Below are positions 28,730 through 37,026 of a stretch of DNA of 64,000 nt, in pieces. The translations under genes and the position numbers were made by a program. How positions within the stretch are numbered: position 1 is the first letter of the stretch; the number at the start of each line of letters is the position of its first letter. Source of the DNA: Paracandidimonas soli (GTDB taxonomy: Bacteria; Pseudomonadota; Gammaproteobacteria; Burkholderiales; Burkholderiaceae_B); NCBI RefSeq assembly GCF_004342005.1, contig NZ_SMBX01000002.1, forward strand, positions 558,001 to 622,000. Reading direction: 5' to 3'. Under the pieces are notes generated by a model. That model was not told the origin of the DNA and did not search any database. It saw only the letters and a program-made list of their open reading frames with translations.

Positions 28730-28755
28730 GAATGGCGAGGCAAGCGCCGCCATTC
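28730..28755 (-). terminator. Hairpin directly after the ABC ATPase gene
   Basis: GAATGGCG-N10-CGCCATTC begins 1 nt past the ATPase stop. The 8-bp stem has no following T-run in the minus direction, so it is at best a weak terminator or an mRNA 3'-end stabiliser. Confidence 0.5.
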
Positions 28756-29550
28756 CTATCCCAGCAGCAGCTTATCGTCGTCCAGTTGCTCGCCGCGCAC
28801 CCTGGCGAACATGGCCAACAGGTCGGGGACATCGAGGCTCTTGCGCTCTTCGCCGGAAACATCCAGCACGATGTTCCCCTGGTGCAACATGATGGTGCGA
28901 TCGCCGATATCCAGCGCCTGGCGCATACTGTGCGTCACCATCATGGTCGTCAGGCCGCTGTCCTCTACGATGCGCCGCGTCAACTGCAGGACGAAGTCCG
29001 CGGTGCGCGGGTCCAGCGCCGCCGTGTGCTCGTCCAGCAGGAGAATCCGAGACGGCTGCAGCGCGGCCATCAGCAGACTGACCGCCTGGCGCTGCCCTCC
29101 CGACAACAAGCCTATCCTGTCCGTAAGTCGGTTTTCCAGGCCCAGGCCAAGCGTGGCGAGACGCTCGCGAAACAGCTCGCGCATCGAGGACTTGACCGCG
29201 GCCCCCAATCCCCGGCGCTCGCCGCGGGCGCTGGCCAGCGCCATGTTCTCTTCGATGGTCAGGTCCTCGCAAGTGCCCGCCATGGGATCCTGGAACACCC
29301 GCGCCACGGAGCCCGCCCGGGCCCATACGGACTGGCGCGTAACATCCGTGCCATCGATATGGATGGCGCCGCTGTCGATGCCGATATCGCCCGAAACAGC
29401 ATTTAACAGCGTGGATTTACCAGCGCCATTGGAACCGATGACCGCAACGAACTGGCCTTCGGGGATATGCAGCGACAGGCCGCGCAGGGCCCTGGTCTCG
29501 ATCGGCGTGCCCGCATTGAAAGTAATGTGGATATTGTCGACGCGCAGCAT
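28756..29550 (-). CDS. ABC transporter ATPase of a TrpX/COG2984-type importer
   Basis: 264 residues. Walker A VIGSNGAGKSTLLNAVSGD, signature LLSGGQRQAVSLLMAAL, Walker B RILLLDEHTAALDP and a switch His (MMVTHSM) are all intact. A His after the Walker B Glu (DEHTAALDP) is typical of the COG1101 ATPases that serve this importer type. The permease gene ends 1 nt upstream. It powers uptake by the permease and solute-binding protein encoded just upstream. Confidence 0.92.
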   Translation of the reverse strand: MLRVDNIHITFNAGTPIETRALRGLSLHIPEGQFVAVIGSNGAGKSTLLNAVSGDIGIDSGAIHIDGTDVTRQSVWARAGSVARVFQDPMAGTCEDLTIEENMALASARGERRGLGAAVKSSMRELFRERLATLGLGLENRLTDRIGLLSGGQRQAVSLLMAALQPSRILLLDEHTAALDPRTADFVLQLTRRIVEDSGLTTMMVTHSMRQALDIGDRTIMLHQGNIVLDVSGEERKSLDVPDLLAMFARVRGEQLDDDKLLLG

Positions 29551-29551
29551 G

Positions 29552-30448
29552 TCAGGCCCTCTTCTTATTGTTACTACGCATGCGCTGGCGCATCAGGGGG
29601 ATCACCAGCGCAACGGTGACCAGGACGGCAGTCACCAGGTTCAGGTCCTGCGCCTTCAGGCCGATGAAATCGGCATTCAGCGCCAGGGCAATGAAGAAGC
29701 GATAGAGCACCGCGCCCACGATGACCGCCAGCGTAACGACGACCAATCTGCGCGACGGCATGATGCTTTCGCCGACGATGACTGCGGCCAGGCCGATCAC
29801 GATGGTCCCGATCCCCATTGAAATATCGGAGCCGCCCTGGGACTGGGCGAACAGCGCTCCCGCCATAGCGCACAAGGCATTCGACAGCGCCATGCCGACC
29901 AGGATCATGCTGCCTGTCGCCACGCCCTGCGCGCGCGCCATCCTGGGATTGGAGCCCGTCGCCCGCATGGAGAGGCCGTTCCTCGTGGCGAAATACCAGT
30001 CGAGCAGCAGCTTGACGACGATGACCAGGGCGAGAAGGATCAGCGGCCGCGCCACATAATCAGGCACCGCCTCGGGCTGCAGCACGGTGAATACCGTGGA
30101 CTCTGTGATCAGCGGCACATTGGGCCTGCCCATGATGCGCAGATTGATGGAATACAGCGCGATCATCATCAGGATGCTGGCGAGCAGGTCCATGATCTTC
30201 AGCTTGACGTTCAGCCAGCCCGTCACCATGCCCGCAAGCGCTCCCGCACAGGTGGCGACCAGCGTCGCCAGGAAGGGATCGCTGCCCATGCTGATCAGCG
30301 TGGCGGCCACGGCCCCGCCCAGCGGGAAGCTGCCATCCACGGTCAGGTCGGGAAAGCGCAGTATGCGGAACGAAATGAGCACGCCCAGTGCGACCAGGCC
30401 GAAGATAAGCCCGATTTCGAGGGCGCCCCAAAGTGAGTAGATCGACAT
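29552..30448 (-). CDS. ABC transporter permease (COG4120 type)
   Basis: 298 residues with about eight to nine hydrophobic segments. It includes the motif FPDLTVDGSFPLGGAVAATL near the N-terminus, conserved in permeases partnered with TrpX-like binding proteins, and ARAQGVATGSMILVGMALSN in the coupling region. It forms the inner-membrane channel. It is 1 nt from the ATPase gene and 146 nt from the binding-protein gene, with a strong hairpin in that gap. Confidence 0.92.
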   Translation of the reverse strand: MSIYSLWGALEIGLIFGLVALGVLISFRILRFPDLTVDGSFPLGGAVAATLISMGSDPFLATLVATCAGALAGMVTGWLNVKLKIMDLLASILMMIALYSINLRIMGRPNVPLITESTVFTVLQPEAVPDYVARPLILLALVIVVKLLLDWYFATRNGLSMRATGSNPRMARAQGVATGSMILVGMALSNALCAMAGALFAQSQGGSDISMGIGTIVIGLAAVIVGESIMPSRRLVVVTLAVIVGAVLYRFFIALALNADFIGLKAQDLNLVTAVLVTVALVIPLMRQRMRSNNKKRA

Positions 30449-30465
30449 AATGCGAAGTCAGTCAG

Positions 30466-30497
30466 GCGGGCGGACAACCGGTTCGGCGTCCGCCCGC
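30466..30497 (-). other. Intercistronic stem-loop between binding protein and permease genes
   Basis: Perfect 10-bp stem GCGGGCGGAC/GTCCGCCCGC with a 12-nt loop and no T-run on the minus strand. Such hairpins after ABC binding-protein genes commonly protect the upstream mRNA and lower permease expression; this role is inferred here. Confidence 0.7.
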
Positions 30498-30594
30498 GCG
30501 GAGGTTTCATTTTTGATGATAGGCGGATGCCGCCTGCCCGGTTTCGTCTCTGGTGGGCGCGATGCTCCGGACGGCCTGGCTGCGGCAAAGCCGA

Positions 30595-31554
30595 TTATTC
30601 TACAACCTGGCTGGCGGACTTGATGAAATCTTCCGACAGAGTGACGCCCTGCTGTTTCGCAGCCCCCGGATTGACGAACAGTTGCAGATTGTCGCTGGTC
30701 TGCGAAGCAATCGCGCCAGGCGCTTCGCCCTTCAGGATGCGCACGACCTGCTTGCCCGTCTGCAGGCCGATATCGTAGTAATCGATGCCCAGCGCGGCGA
30801 TGGCGCCGCGCTTGACGCTGTCGGTATCCGACGCAACCAGGGGCACGTCGGCGTCGTTGCCGACCTTGACCAGGGCTTCATATGCGGACACGACGTTATT
30901 GTCGGTATTGGTATAGATGACATCGACCTTGCCGACCAGGCTGCGGGCTGCGGCGCCGACATCGACCGTACGCGCCGCCGTCGCCTCGACCAGTGTCATG
31001 CCAGACTTGGGCAGAAGCTCGCGCAGCCTTTCCACCACGACGACAGAGTTGGCTTCGCCGGGGTTGTACACCATGCCCACCCGCTTGGCGTCGGGCACGA
31101 CGGAGCGGATCAGCTCGACCTGCCTCTCCAGCGCCAGCGCATCGGATACCCCGGTCACATTGGTGCCCGAAGGCTCCAGCGACGGAACCAGTTGCGCGGC
31201 CACGGGGTCGGTTACGGCGGAATAGACCACGGGAATCGTCTTGGTGGCGGCAACGACCGCCTGAGCCGAAGGCGTAGCGATGGCGACGATGGCGTCCGGC
31301 TTGTCTCCCACGAACTTGCGGGCGATCTGCGCCGCGATGGCGGTATTGCCCTGCGCCGTCTGGAACTGCCATTTGAGGCCCTTGGCTTCGGTGTAGCCGG
31401 CGTCCTCGAGCGCTTTCTTCACGCCGTCCCTGACCGAATCGAGAGCGGGATGCTCGACGATGGATGTGACGGCGACGGACTGCGCCTGCACGGCGGTATG
31501 CGCCACAACGCCTGCCAGGGCTGCAACGCCCAATGCCAATTTGACGGACTTCAT
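30595..31554 (-). CDS. ABC transporter substrate-binding protein, TrpX/COG2984 family
   Basis: 319 residues with a Sec signal peptide (MKSVKLALGVAALAGVVAHT, cleavage near AVQAQ). It has the periplasmic two-lobe fold of the family: SIVEHPALDSVRDGVKKAL, VYSAVTDPVAAQLV and YNPGEANSVVVVERL. Relatives bind tryptophan or tyrosine in streptococci, but the ligand here is not known. A stem-loop and then the permease and ATPase genes follow on the same strand. Upstream lies the spermidine-synthase-like gene, whose 3' end carries a copy of a dispersed repeat. Confidence 0.92.
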   Translation of the reverse strand: MKSVKLALGVAALAGVVAHTAVQAQSVAVTSIVEHPALDSVRDGVKKALEDAGYTEAKGLKWQFQTAQGNTAIAAQIARKFVGDKPDAIVAIATPSAQAVVAATKTIPVVYSAVTDPVAAQLVPSLEPSGTNVTGVSDALALERQVELIRSVVPDAKRVGMVYNPGEANSVVVVERLRELLPKSGMTLVEATAARTVDVGAAARSLVGKVDVIYTNTDNNVVSAYEALVKVGNDADVPLVASDTDSVKRGAIAALGIDYYDIGLQTGKQVVRILKGEAPGAIASQTSDNLQLFVNPGAAKQQGVTLSEDFIKSASQVVE

Positions 31555-31722
31555 GCAAAAACTCCTTCCTCAAGTGGATGCATATGAGACGGGCGCAGCG
31601 CCAGCCGGGGTCATCCGGTCAAGTCTATCGTGCCTGCGCGCAAAGTTCTTCAGGGGATATCCCTGCCAGGCGGCGTACCGCCCGTCGCGGAATTATTGCA
31701 TGCTCCGTGCGTTTTCCGGCAA

Positions 31723-31749
31723 AGAGGCTTGCGCTTGGGCCTGTGGTCA
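31723..31749 (-). repeat. Partial copy of the stop-codon-linked dispersed repeat
   Basis: Sense (minus) strand starts TGACCACAGGCCCAAGCG at the stop codon of the spermidine-synthase-like gene and continues CAAGCCTC. It matches the first 27 nt of the copies at 55529-55600 and 56881-56959 except for two bases (CCTG for GCGC). Beyond that it diverges. Confidence 0.72.
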
Positions 31750-32571
31750 AAAAGTCGCGCTGCGCGCGCCGCCGCGCCCCTGCAGCAAGGCGCGCGCCCA
31801 GCGCACCGCAGGCAGGCCGTATTTCCTTTCCACCTGCTCCGCCCTGTCGATGAATTGCGCGACCGGGATTCTCAGCAACGGCCCTTTCAACCCCAGGACG
31901 ATGCGATTGCCCGCCTCGTCCTCCGGCAGTTCCAGCACCCTTCCCTGGAAAGCCGCCTTTATGTTGGCCAGATTGCGAGCATAGCTATCATGGTAGCCGA
32001 ACAGATTGACCGTCATCACGCCTGCATCGGCCAGTGCGTGGTAGCAGCCCTGGTAGAAATCCTCGGAATCGCGCACCGGCCCCTGGGCCGAGGCGTCGTA
32101 GAGGTCTACCATCAGCGCAATGAAGCGTCCGTGATTGTCCGCGTCCAGCACCCATTCACCCGCATCCGCATGCGTGATGGTCGAGCGATCGGATCCCGGC
32201 AGGCGGAACCAAGCCCGGCAGGCGGCCGTCACCTGCGGATTCCACTCTACCGTCTCCGCAGAGCAAGGCATGTGGCGCAGGGAAAAGCGCAACAGCGACC
32301 CAGCCCCAAGCCCGAGAATCCCCAGTGTATCGGAGCGCTTCGGCTCCAGAAACAACAGCCACGCCATCATTTGCTGGGTATAGTCCAGCACCAGCTCGGA
32401 CGGCCTGGAAGAACGCATGGCGCCCTGGATCCATTCCGTGCCGAAATGCAAATAGCGTATGCCGCCGCTTTCCGAAAGCGTCGGCGGTTCGAATTCAAGT
32501 TTGTCCAAAATCTGAGGGCTCCGGATACTGGCGCGCACGATGCGGACGGCGTCGACATCACGCGCGTTCAT
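31747..32571 (-). CDS. Spermidine synthase-like protein
   Basis: 274 residues with a Rossmann methyltransferase/spermidine-synthase fold: LGILGLGAGSLLRFSLRHMP (nucleotide-binding loop), VEWNPQVTAACRAWF and an acidic DLYDASAQGP. The family contains aminopropyltransferases and look-alike proteins of unknown function. Without the full catalytic pattern of SpeE I do not assign polyamine synthesis. It is divergent from xth across 212 nt. Its TGA stop is the first codon of a dispersed repeat, and the ABC importer lies downstream on the same strand. Confidence 0.75.
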   Translation of the reverse strand: MNARDVDAVRIVRASIRSPQILDKLEFEPPTLSESGGIRYLHFGTEWIQGAMRSSRPSELVLDYTQQMMAWLLFLEPKRSDTLGILGLGAGSLLRFSLRHMPCSAETVEWNPQVTAACRAWFRLPGSDRSTITHADAGEWVLDADNHGRFIALMVDLYDASAQGPVRDSEDFYQGCYHALADAGVMTVNLFGYHDSYARNLANIKAAFQGRVLELPEDEAGNRIVLGLKGPLLRIPVAQFIDRAEQVERKYGLPAVRWARALLQGRGGARSATF

Positions 32572-32731
32572 TGCGTATTGATCAATGTCGCATTATGCCC
32601 CAAGCCGGATATGCCCGGCCGCGCCCCGTCACGCCGGGACGCGCGGATGCTATAGTGGCATCCACGCAACATGAGGGCCGCATCCCCAATGCGCCGCAGC
32701 TGGGGAGCCAGGCACTCGCCAATCCTTATAA

Positions 32732-32763
32732 ATCAGTTGAATGATCCAACCCAACCAACTGAT
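32732..32763. promoter_or_regulatory. Inverted repeat in the AT-rich leader of xth
   Basis: ATCAGTTG-N16-CAACTGAT, 20 nt before the xth ATG, followed by TATAAATAG. It could be an operator overlapping the xth promoter or an mRNA hairpin. The surrounding 50 nt are markedly AT-rich for this window. Confidence 0.4.
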
Positions 32764-32783
32764 ATAAATAGAATTTAAATCAA

Positions 32784-33551
32784 ATGAAGCTTGCCACCTG
32801 GAACATCAATTCGCTGAAAGTACGCCTGCCGCAGGTGCTCGACTGGCTGCGCGCCAATCCCGTCGATGCATTGTGTCTGCAGGAACTGAAGCTCAGCGAT
32901 GAATTCTTTCCCATCGACGCTTTCCAGGAAATCGGCTACACGGCGCATTGGGCCGGCCAGAAGACCTATAACGGCGTGGCTATCGTCACCCCGGCCCCGG
33001 GAACCGATATCCAGAAGAACATTCCCGGCTTCGAGGATCCGCAACAGCGCGTCATCGCCGCCACGCTGGGCGACATCAGGGTCGTCTGCGCCTATTGCCC
33101 CAATGGCCAGTCGCTGGAAAGCGACAAATATATATACAAGCTGCAGTGGTACGAGGCGCTGAACCGCTGGCTGCAGGAAGAGCTGAAGCGCTATCCCAGG
33201 CTGGCGATCCTGGGCGACTACAACATTGCTCCCGCCGACGAGGACGTGCACGACCCTGCCAAGTGGGAAGGCGATGTGCTGGTCTCGCCACCCGAGCGCC
33301 AAGCCTTCCAGGCACTGCTGTCCCTCGGACTGAGCGACGCCTTCCGCCTGTTCCCCCAGCCCGAGAAAAGCTTCTCCTGGTGGGATTACCGCCGATTCGC
33401 CTTTCGCCGCAACGCGGGCCTGCGCATCGACCACATCCTGCTGTCCGCCCCGCTGGCCCAGGCCTGCGTCGCCTGCGAAATCGACAAAGCGCCGCGCGGC
33501 AACGAGCAGCCCTCGGACCATACGCCGGTCATCGCCACCCTGGCCGTCTGA
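32784..33551 (+). CDS. xth: Exodeoxyribonuclease III
   Basis: 255 residues beginning MKLATWNINSLKVRLPQVLD, the signature of XthA/ExoIII. It has the metal-binding Glu in LCLQELKLSD, the GDYNIAPADEDVHDP block with catalytic Asp and Asn, and the C-terminal DHTPVIATL His. It is an AP endonuclease and 3' exonuclease in base excision repair. No obvious ribosome-binding site precedes the ATG. gmk follows after 57 nt on the same strand. Confidence 0.96.
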   Translation: MKLATWNINSLKVRLPQVLDWLRANPVDALCLQELKLSDEFFPIDAFQEIGYTAHWAGQKTYNGVAIVTPAPGTDIQKNIPGFEDPQQRVIAATLGDIRVVCAYCPNGQSLESDKYIYKLQWYEALNRWLQEELKRYPRLAILGDYNIAPADEDVHDPAKWEGDVLVSPPERQAFQALLSLGLSDAFRLFPQPEKSFSWWDYRRFAFRRNAGLRIDHILLSAPLAQACVACEIDKAPRGNEQPSDHTPVIATLAV

Positions 33552-33608
33552 GCCCATGCTCCCTTACAATTTGCTATCCTTGTCATCTTTGCCTTCGCAA
33601 ATCTCCGA

Positions 33609-34247
33609 ATGTCTGAATCGTCCGGTTCCATTTTCATGGTCGCGGCCCCCAGCGGGGCCGGCAAGTCCAGCCTGGTCAATGCACTGATCGCCCAGGATCC
33701 CGCACAGTTCGTGTTGTCGATTTCCTGCACCACGCGCCCGCCTCGCCCCGGCGAAGAGAACAATCGCCATTACCGCTTCGTCAGCGTCGACGCATTCAAC
33801 GCACTGCGCAACGACAACGCCCTGCTCGAGTGGGCTGAAGTCCATGGCAATTTCTATGGAACGCCGCGCGATCGCATCGATGAGTCCCTCGCCCAGGGCA
33901 AGGACGTCATCCTGGAAATCGACTGGCAGGGCGCGCAGCAGGTGCGCCGCCATTTTCCCGAGGCCGTGGGCATCTTCATCCTGCCGCCTTCCATCGAAGC
34001 GCTGGAGGCCCGCCTGAGAAACCGGGGCCAGGATGCGGAACACGTCATTTCCCGCCGTCTGCTGGCCGCCGGCAGTGAAATGTCGCACGCGCCAGAGTTT
34101 CAATATGTTATTATTAATCAAGAATTTAGCGTAGCACTCCAAGAGCTTTCCCAGATTGTTTCCGCCACGCGCCTGCGTTACGGGAAGCAGGCCGCCAGGC
34201 ACGCCGAACTGTTTTCGCAACTGGGCGTTCGCTCGGCCCCCGTTTGA
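33609..34247 (+). CDS. gmk: Guanylate kinase
   Basis: 212 residues. The P-loop [16 protein letters not shown] is at the N-terminus, followed by the GMP-binding [14 protein letters not shown] [19 protein letters not shown] and the lid region. It phosphorylates GMP to GDP. The conserved trio gmk-rpoZ-spoT starts here: rpoZ is 29 nt downstream, linking guanine nucleotide supply with (p)ppGpp metabolism. Confidence 0.97.
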   Translation: MSESSGSIFMVAAPSGAGKSSLVNALIAQDPAQFVLSISCTTRPPRPGEENNRHYRFVSVDAFNALRNDNALLEWAEVHGNFYGTPRDRIDESLAQGKDVILEIDWQGAQQVRRHFPEAVGIFILPPSIEALEARLRNRGQDAEHVISRRLLAAGSEMSHAPEFQYVIINQEFSVALQELSQIVSATRLRYGKQAARHAELFSQLGVRSAPV

Positions 34248-34276
34248 ATTACATACACATCCACAGGAATATCAAT

Positions 34277-34480
34277 ATGGCACGCATCACCGTCGAAGAT
34301 TGTCTGGAAAAAATCCCAAATCGCTTCAACCTGGCGCTGACCGCCGCCTACCGCGCCCGTGAATTGGCGCAAGGCCACGAGCCGCGTATCGAGTCGCGCA
34401 ACAAGCCCACAGTCACGGCGCTGCGCGAAATCGCAGCCGGCGCCACCGGCCAGGAAATGCTGCGTAAAGTTCCCACCTGA
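34277..34480 (+). CDS. rpoZ: RNA polymerase omega subunit
   Basis: 67 residues: [30 protein letters not shown] and [13 protein letters not shown] are diagnostic of omega. It helps beta' folding and forms part of a (p)ppGpp site on RNA polymerase. The ATG at 34277 is preceded by CAGGA; the frame is open further upstream but the family N-terminus is MARITVEDC. spoT follows 18 nt later. Confidence 0.98.
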   Translation: MARITVEDCLEKIPNRFNLALTAAYRARELAQGHEPRIESRNKPTVTALREIAAGATGQEMLRKVPT

Positions 34481-34498
34481 TCAAAGCGGGGTCGGTGC

Positions 34499-36793
34499 AT
34501 GGCATTCACTACATTACGCGGAGCATCTTCCGGCCTTCTGGCCGTCCTGAAGAAAGGCTCGCGCCTGCGCCGACGCAAATCCGCAAAAAACGCCTCTCCC
34601 GGAGCCTCCCAGGCCCAGCCGGGAGAAGCCGGCTCGCAGCATCCAGCCTCCGCCATCGCGTCCCTCGCCACGCTGACCGGCATCATCAGCCAGTACCTCG
34701 ACCCCAAGGATGTAGAGCGCGTCAAGGAAGCCTACCGATTTGCCGATCAGGCGCACCTCGGACAATTTCGCGCCAGCGGCCAGCCGTACATTTCTCATCC
34801 CATCGCGGTCGCTGAAATCTGTGCCGGCTGGAAGCTGGACGTCGATTCGCTGATGGCCGCGCTCCTGCACGACGTCATCGAAGACCAGGATGTCACCAAG
34901 CAGGAACTGGCGGAACGCTTCAGCACCGATGTCGCCGAGATCGTCGACGGCGTCTCCAAGCTGGAGCGCCTGGAGTTCGCCACCAAGGCGCAACAGCAGG
35001 CGGAAAGCTTCCGCAAAATGCTGCTGGCCATGTCGCGCGATGTGCGCGTCATTCTCATCAAGCTGGCGGACCGCCTGCACAATATGCGCACGCTCGGCGC
35101 GGTCGGCGCAGAAAAGCGCCGCCGCATCGCCAGCGAAACCATGGAAATCTACACGCCCATCGCGCATCGCCTGGGCCTGAATGCGCTGTTCCGCGAACTG
35201 CAGGATCTCTGCTTCGCGGCCATCTACCCCAATCGCTACGCCGTACTCCACAAGGCGCTGCTCGCCGCGCGCGGCAACCGCCGCGAAGTACTGAGCAAGA
35301 TCGCCGAGACCGTGCGCTCGGCGCTGCCGGCCGCCGGCATCGAAGCCGAGCTCAGCGCCCGCGAAAAATCGCTCTACGGCATCTACACCAAGATGGTCGA
35401 ACAGAAAAAGACGTTTTCCGAAGTGCTCGACATCTACGGCTTCCGTGTCATCGTCCATACCTTGCCTGAATGCTATCTGGCGCTGGGCACGCTGCATCAA
35501 CTCTATCGTCCCGTTCCCGGCAAGTTCAAGGACTACATCGCCATCCCCAAGCTCAATGGCTACCAGTCGCTGCATACCACGCTGGTCGGCCCGTACGGCA
35601 CGCCCGTCGAATTCCAGTTCCGCACGCACGACATGGATCACGTCGCCGAAGAAGGCGTCGCATCGCACTGGCTCTACAAGGATTCCAGCACCACGCTCAG
35701 CGACATGCAAAAGCGCACGCACCAGTGGCTGCAATCGCTGCTCGACATTCAAAGCCAGACGGGCGATTCCGGTGAATTCCTGGAGCACGTCAAGGTCGAC
35801 CTGTTCCCCGACTCGGTCTATGTCTTCACGCCCCAGGGGAAAATCCTGTCGCTGCCGCGCGGCGCTACGCCCGTCGATTTCGCGTACGCCATTCACACCG
35901 ACATCGGCAACAAGGCCGTCGCCTCCAAGGTCAACGGCGAATTTGCCCCGCTGCGTACCGAGCTGAAGAGCGGTGACATGGTCGAAATCATCACATCGGC
36001 GGCTTCGCGCCCCAGCGCGCAATGGCTTAACTATGTGCGCACCGGACGCGCGCGCTCGGAAATCCGCCACTATCTGCGCACAGTCAAGTATGCAGAATCC
36101 GTCGCCTTCGGCGAGCGCCTGCTGAACCAGGCATTCGACCAGTTGCACCTGCCCCACCCGGCGCCCGACGATCCCGAATGGGAAAAGCTGGCCAAGGGAT
36201 CCGGCGCCGTATCGCGCGAGGAAATCCTGGCCGACATCGGCCTGGGCAAGCGCCTGGCAGCCGTGGTCGCGCGCCGCTTCTCGCCTGAAAACACACTGCT
36301 CGCCACGACCGCGGCCGAGGTCGACGAGCTGACTTCCGCTACCAGCGCGCCCATAGTCATCCACGGCAACGAAGGCCAGGCGGTGCAACTGGCTCCCTGT
36401 TGCGGCCCCTTGCCCGGCGACGCCATCATCGGCGGCATCCGGCTCGGGCATGGGCTGGTCGTCCACATGGACGACTGCCCGGTCGCCCAGCGCCAGCGCC
36501 AGAAAGAGCCGGAACGCTGGATCCCCGTCGTATGGGACCAGAACACGGCGCGCCACCTGACGACCCGCCTGGATGTCACACTGCTCAACGAGCGCGGCGT
36601 GCTGGGCAGGCTTGCCGCCGAGGTCACCCGCGCCGATTCGAACATCATCCACCTGACGATGCAGGACGACGCCATGTCCAGCGGCGTGCTGCACCTGACG
36701 GTCCAGGTGGACAGCCGCAAGCACCTGGCGCAGGTGATCCGCGCCATCCGGCATGTGCCGCAGGTACAGAAAATCGTCCGGGTCAAGGGTTGA
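34499..36793 (+). CDS. spoT: Bifunctional (p)ppGpp synthetase/hydrolase SpoT
   Basis: 764 residues. An N-terminal basic extension (about 1-60) precedes the HD hydrolase domain with ALLHDVIEDQDVT, followed by the synthetase domain (YGIYTKMVEQKK, AIPKLNGYQSLHTT), a TGS domain (VYVFTPQGKILSLPRGATPV) and a C-terminal ACT domain (LDVTLLNERGVLGRLAAEV). The intact HD motif indicates hydrolase activity, so SpoT is preferred over RelA. It sets the level of the stringent-response alarmone. Its place after gmk-rpoZ is conserved, and a strong terminator follows. Confidence 0.96.
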   Translation: MAFTTLRGASSGLLAVLKKGSRLRRRKSAKNASPGASQAQPGEAGSQHPASAIASLATLTGIISQYLDPKDVERVKEAYRFADQAHLGQFRASGQPYISHPIAVAEICAGWKLDVDSLMAALLHDVIEDQDVTKQELAERFSTDVAEIVDGVSKLERLEFATKAQQQAESFRKMLLAMSRDVRVILIKLADRLHNMRTLGAVGAEKRRRIASETMEIYTPIAHRLGLNALFRELQDLCFAAIYPNRYAVLHKALLAARGNRREVLSKIAETVRSALPAAGIEAELSAREKSLYGIYTKMVEQKKTFSEVLDIYGFRVIVHTLPECYLALGTLHQLYRPVPGKFKDYIAIPKLNGYQSLHTTLVGPYGTPVEFQFRTHDMDHVAEEGVASHWLYKDSSTTLSDMQKRTHQWLQSLLDIQSQTGDSGEFLEHVKVDLFPDSVYVFTPQGKILSLPRGATPVDFAYAIHTDIGNKAVASKVNGEFAPLRTELKSGDMVEIITSAASRPSAQWLNYVRTGRARSEIRHYLRTVKYAESVAFGERLLNQAFDQLHLPHPAPDDPEWEKLAKGSGAVSREEILADIGLGKRLAAVVARRFSPENTLLATTAAEVDELTSATSAPIVIHGNEGQAVQLAPCCGPLPGDAIIGGIRLGHGLVVHMDDCPVAQRQRQKEPERWIPVVWDQNTARHLTTRLDVTLLNERGVLGRLAAEVTRADSNIIHLTMQDDAMSSGVLHLTVQVDSRKHLAQVIRAIRHVPQVQKIVRVKG

Positions 36794-36908
36794 CTCTTCT
36801 CCCCGCATCGCCATCAATCCTTCCTGCATCTGGTGCGCTAGACAAAAAAAATCCCGCAAGAGGCCAGACGGCATTGCGGGGAAAAGCACCAACTGGAAAA
36901 CCGCAGTT

Positions 36909-36945
36909 CCAGCGGCCGGCATTTACCGGCCGCTGGTTTCGTTTT
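36909..36945 (+). terminator. Rho-independent terminator of the gmk-rpoZ-spoT operon
   Basis: CCAGCGGCCGG-CATTTA-CCGGCCGCTGG, an 11-bp perfect stem followed by TTTCGTTTT, about 115 nt past the spoT stop. A weaker CCCGCAA/TTGCGGG pairing precedes it at about 36852. Confidence 0.85.
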
Positions 36946-37026
36946 CATTTCAGCAGTCCTGCGCCAGTCGCCGTTGACGCCATGAGGACAGCATCAAAAT
37001 AGCGATCAGCATCACGCTGGTGTGGA

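Noticed and set aside
34514..36922. 802-residue minus-strand open frame opposite spoT
   Set aside because: Antisense frame of a GC-rich gene; no family motifs, biased composition, and spoT has all its domains on the plus strand.
36950..37026. Hydrophobic out-of-frame tail after the tctA stop (VELIHTSVMLIAILMLSS), possible frameshifted TctA end or tctC remnant
   Set aside because: TctA already has a normal length, the tail has no start of its own, and it does not resemble TctC.
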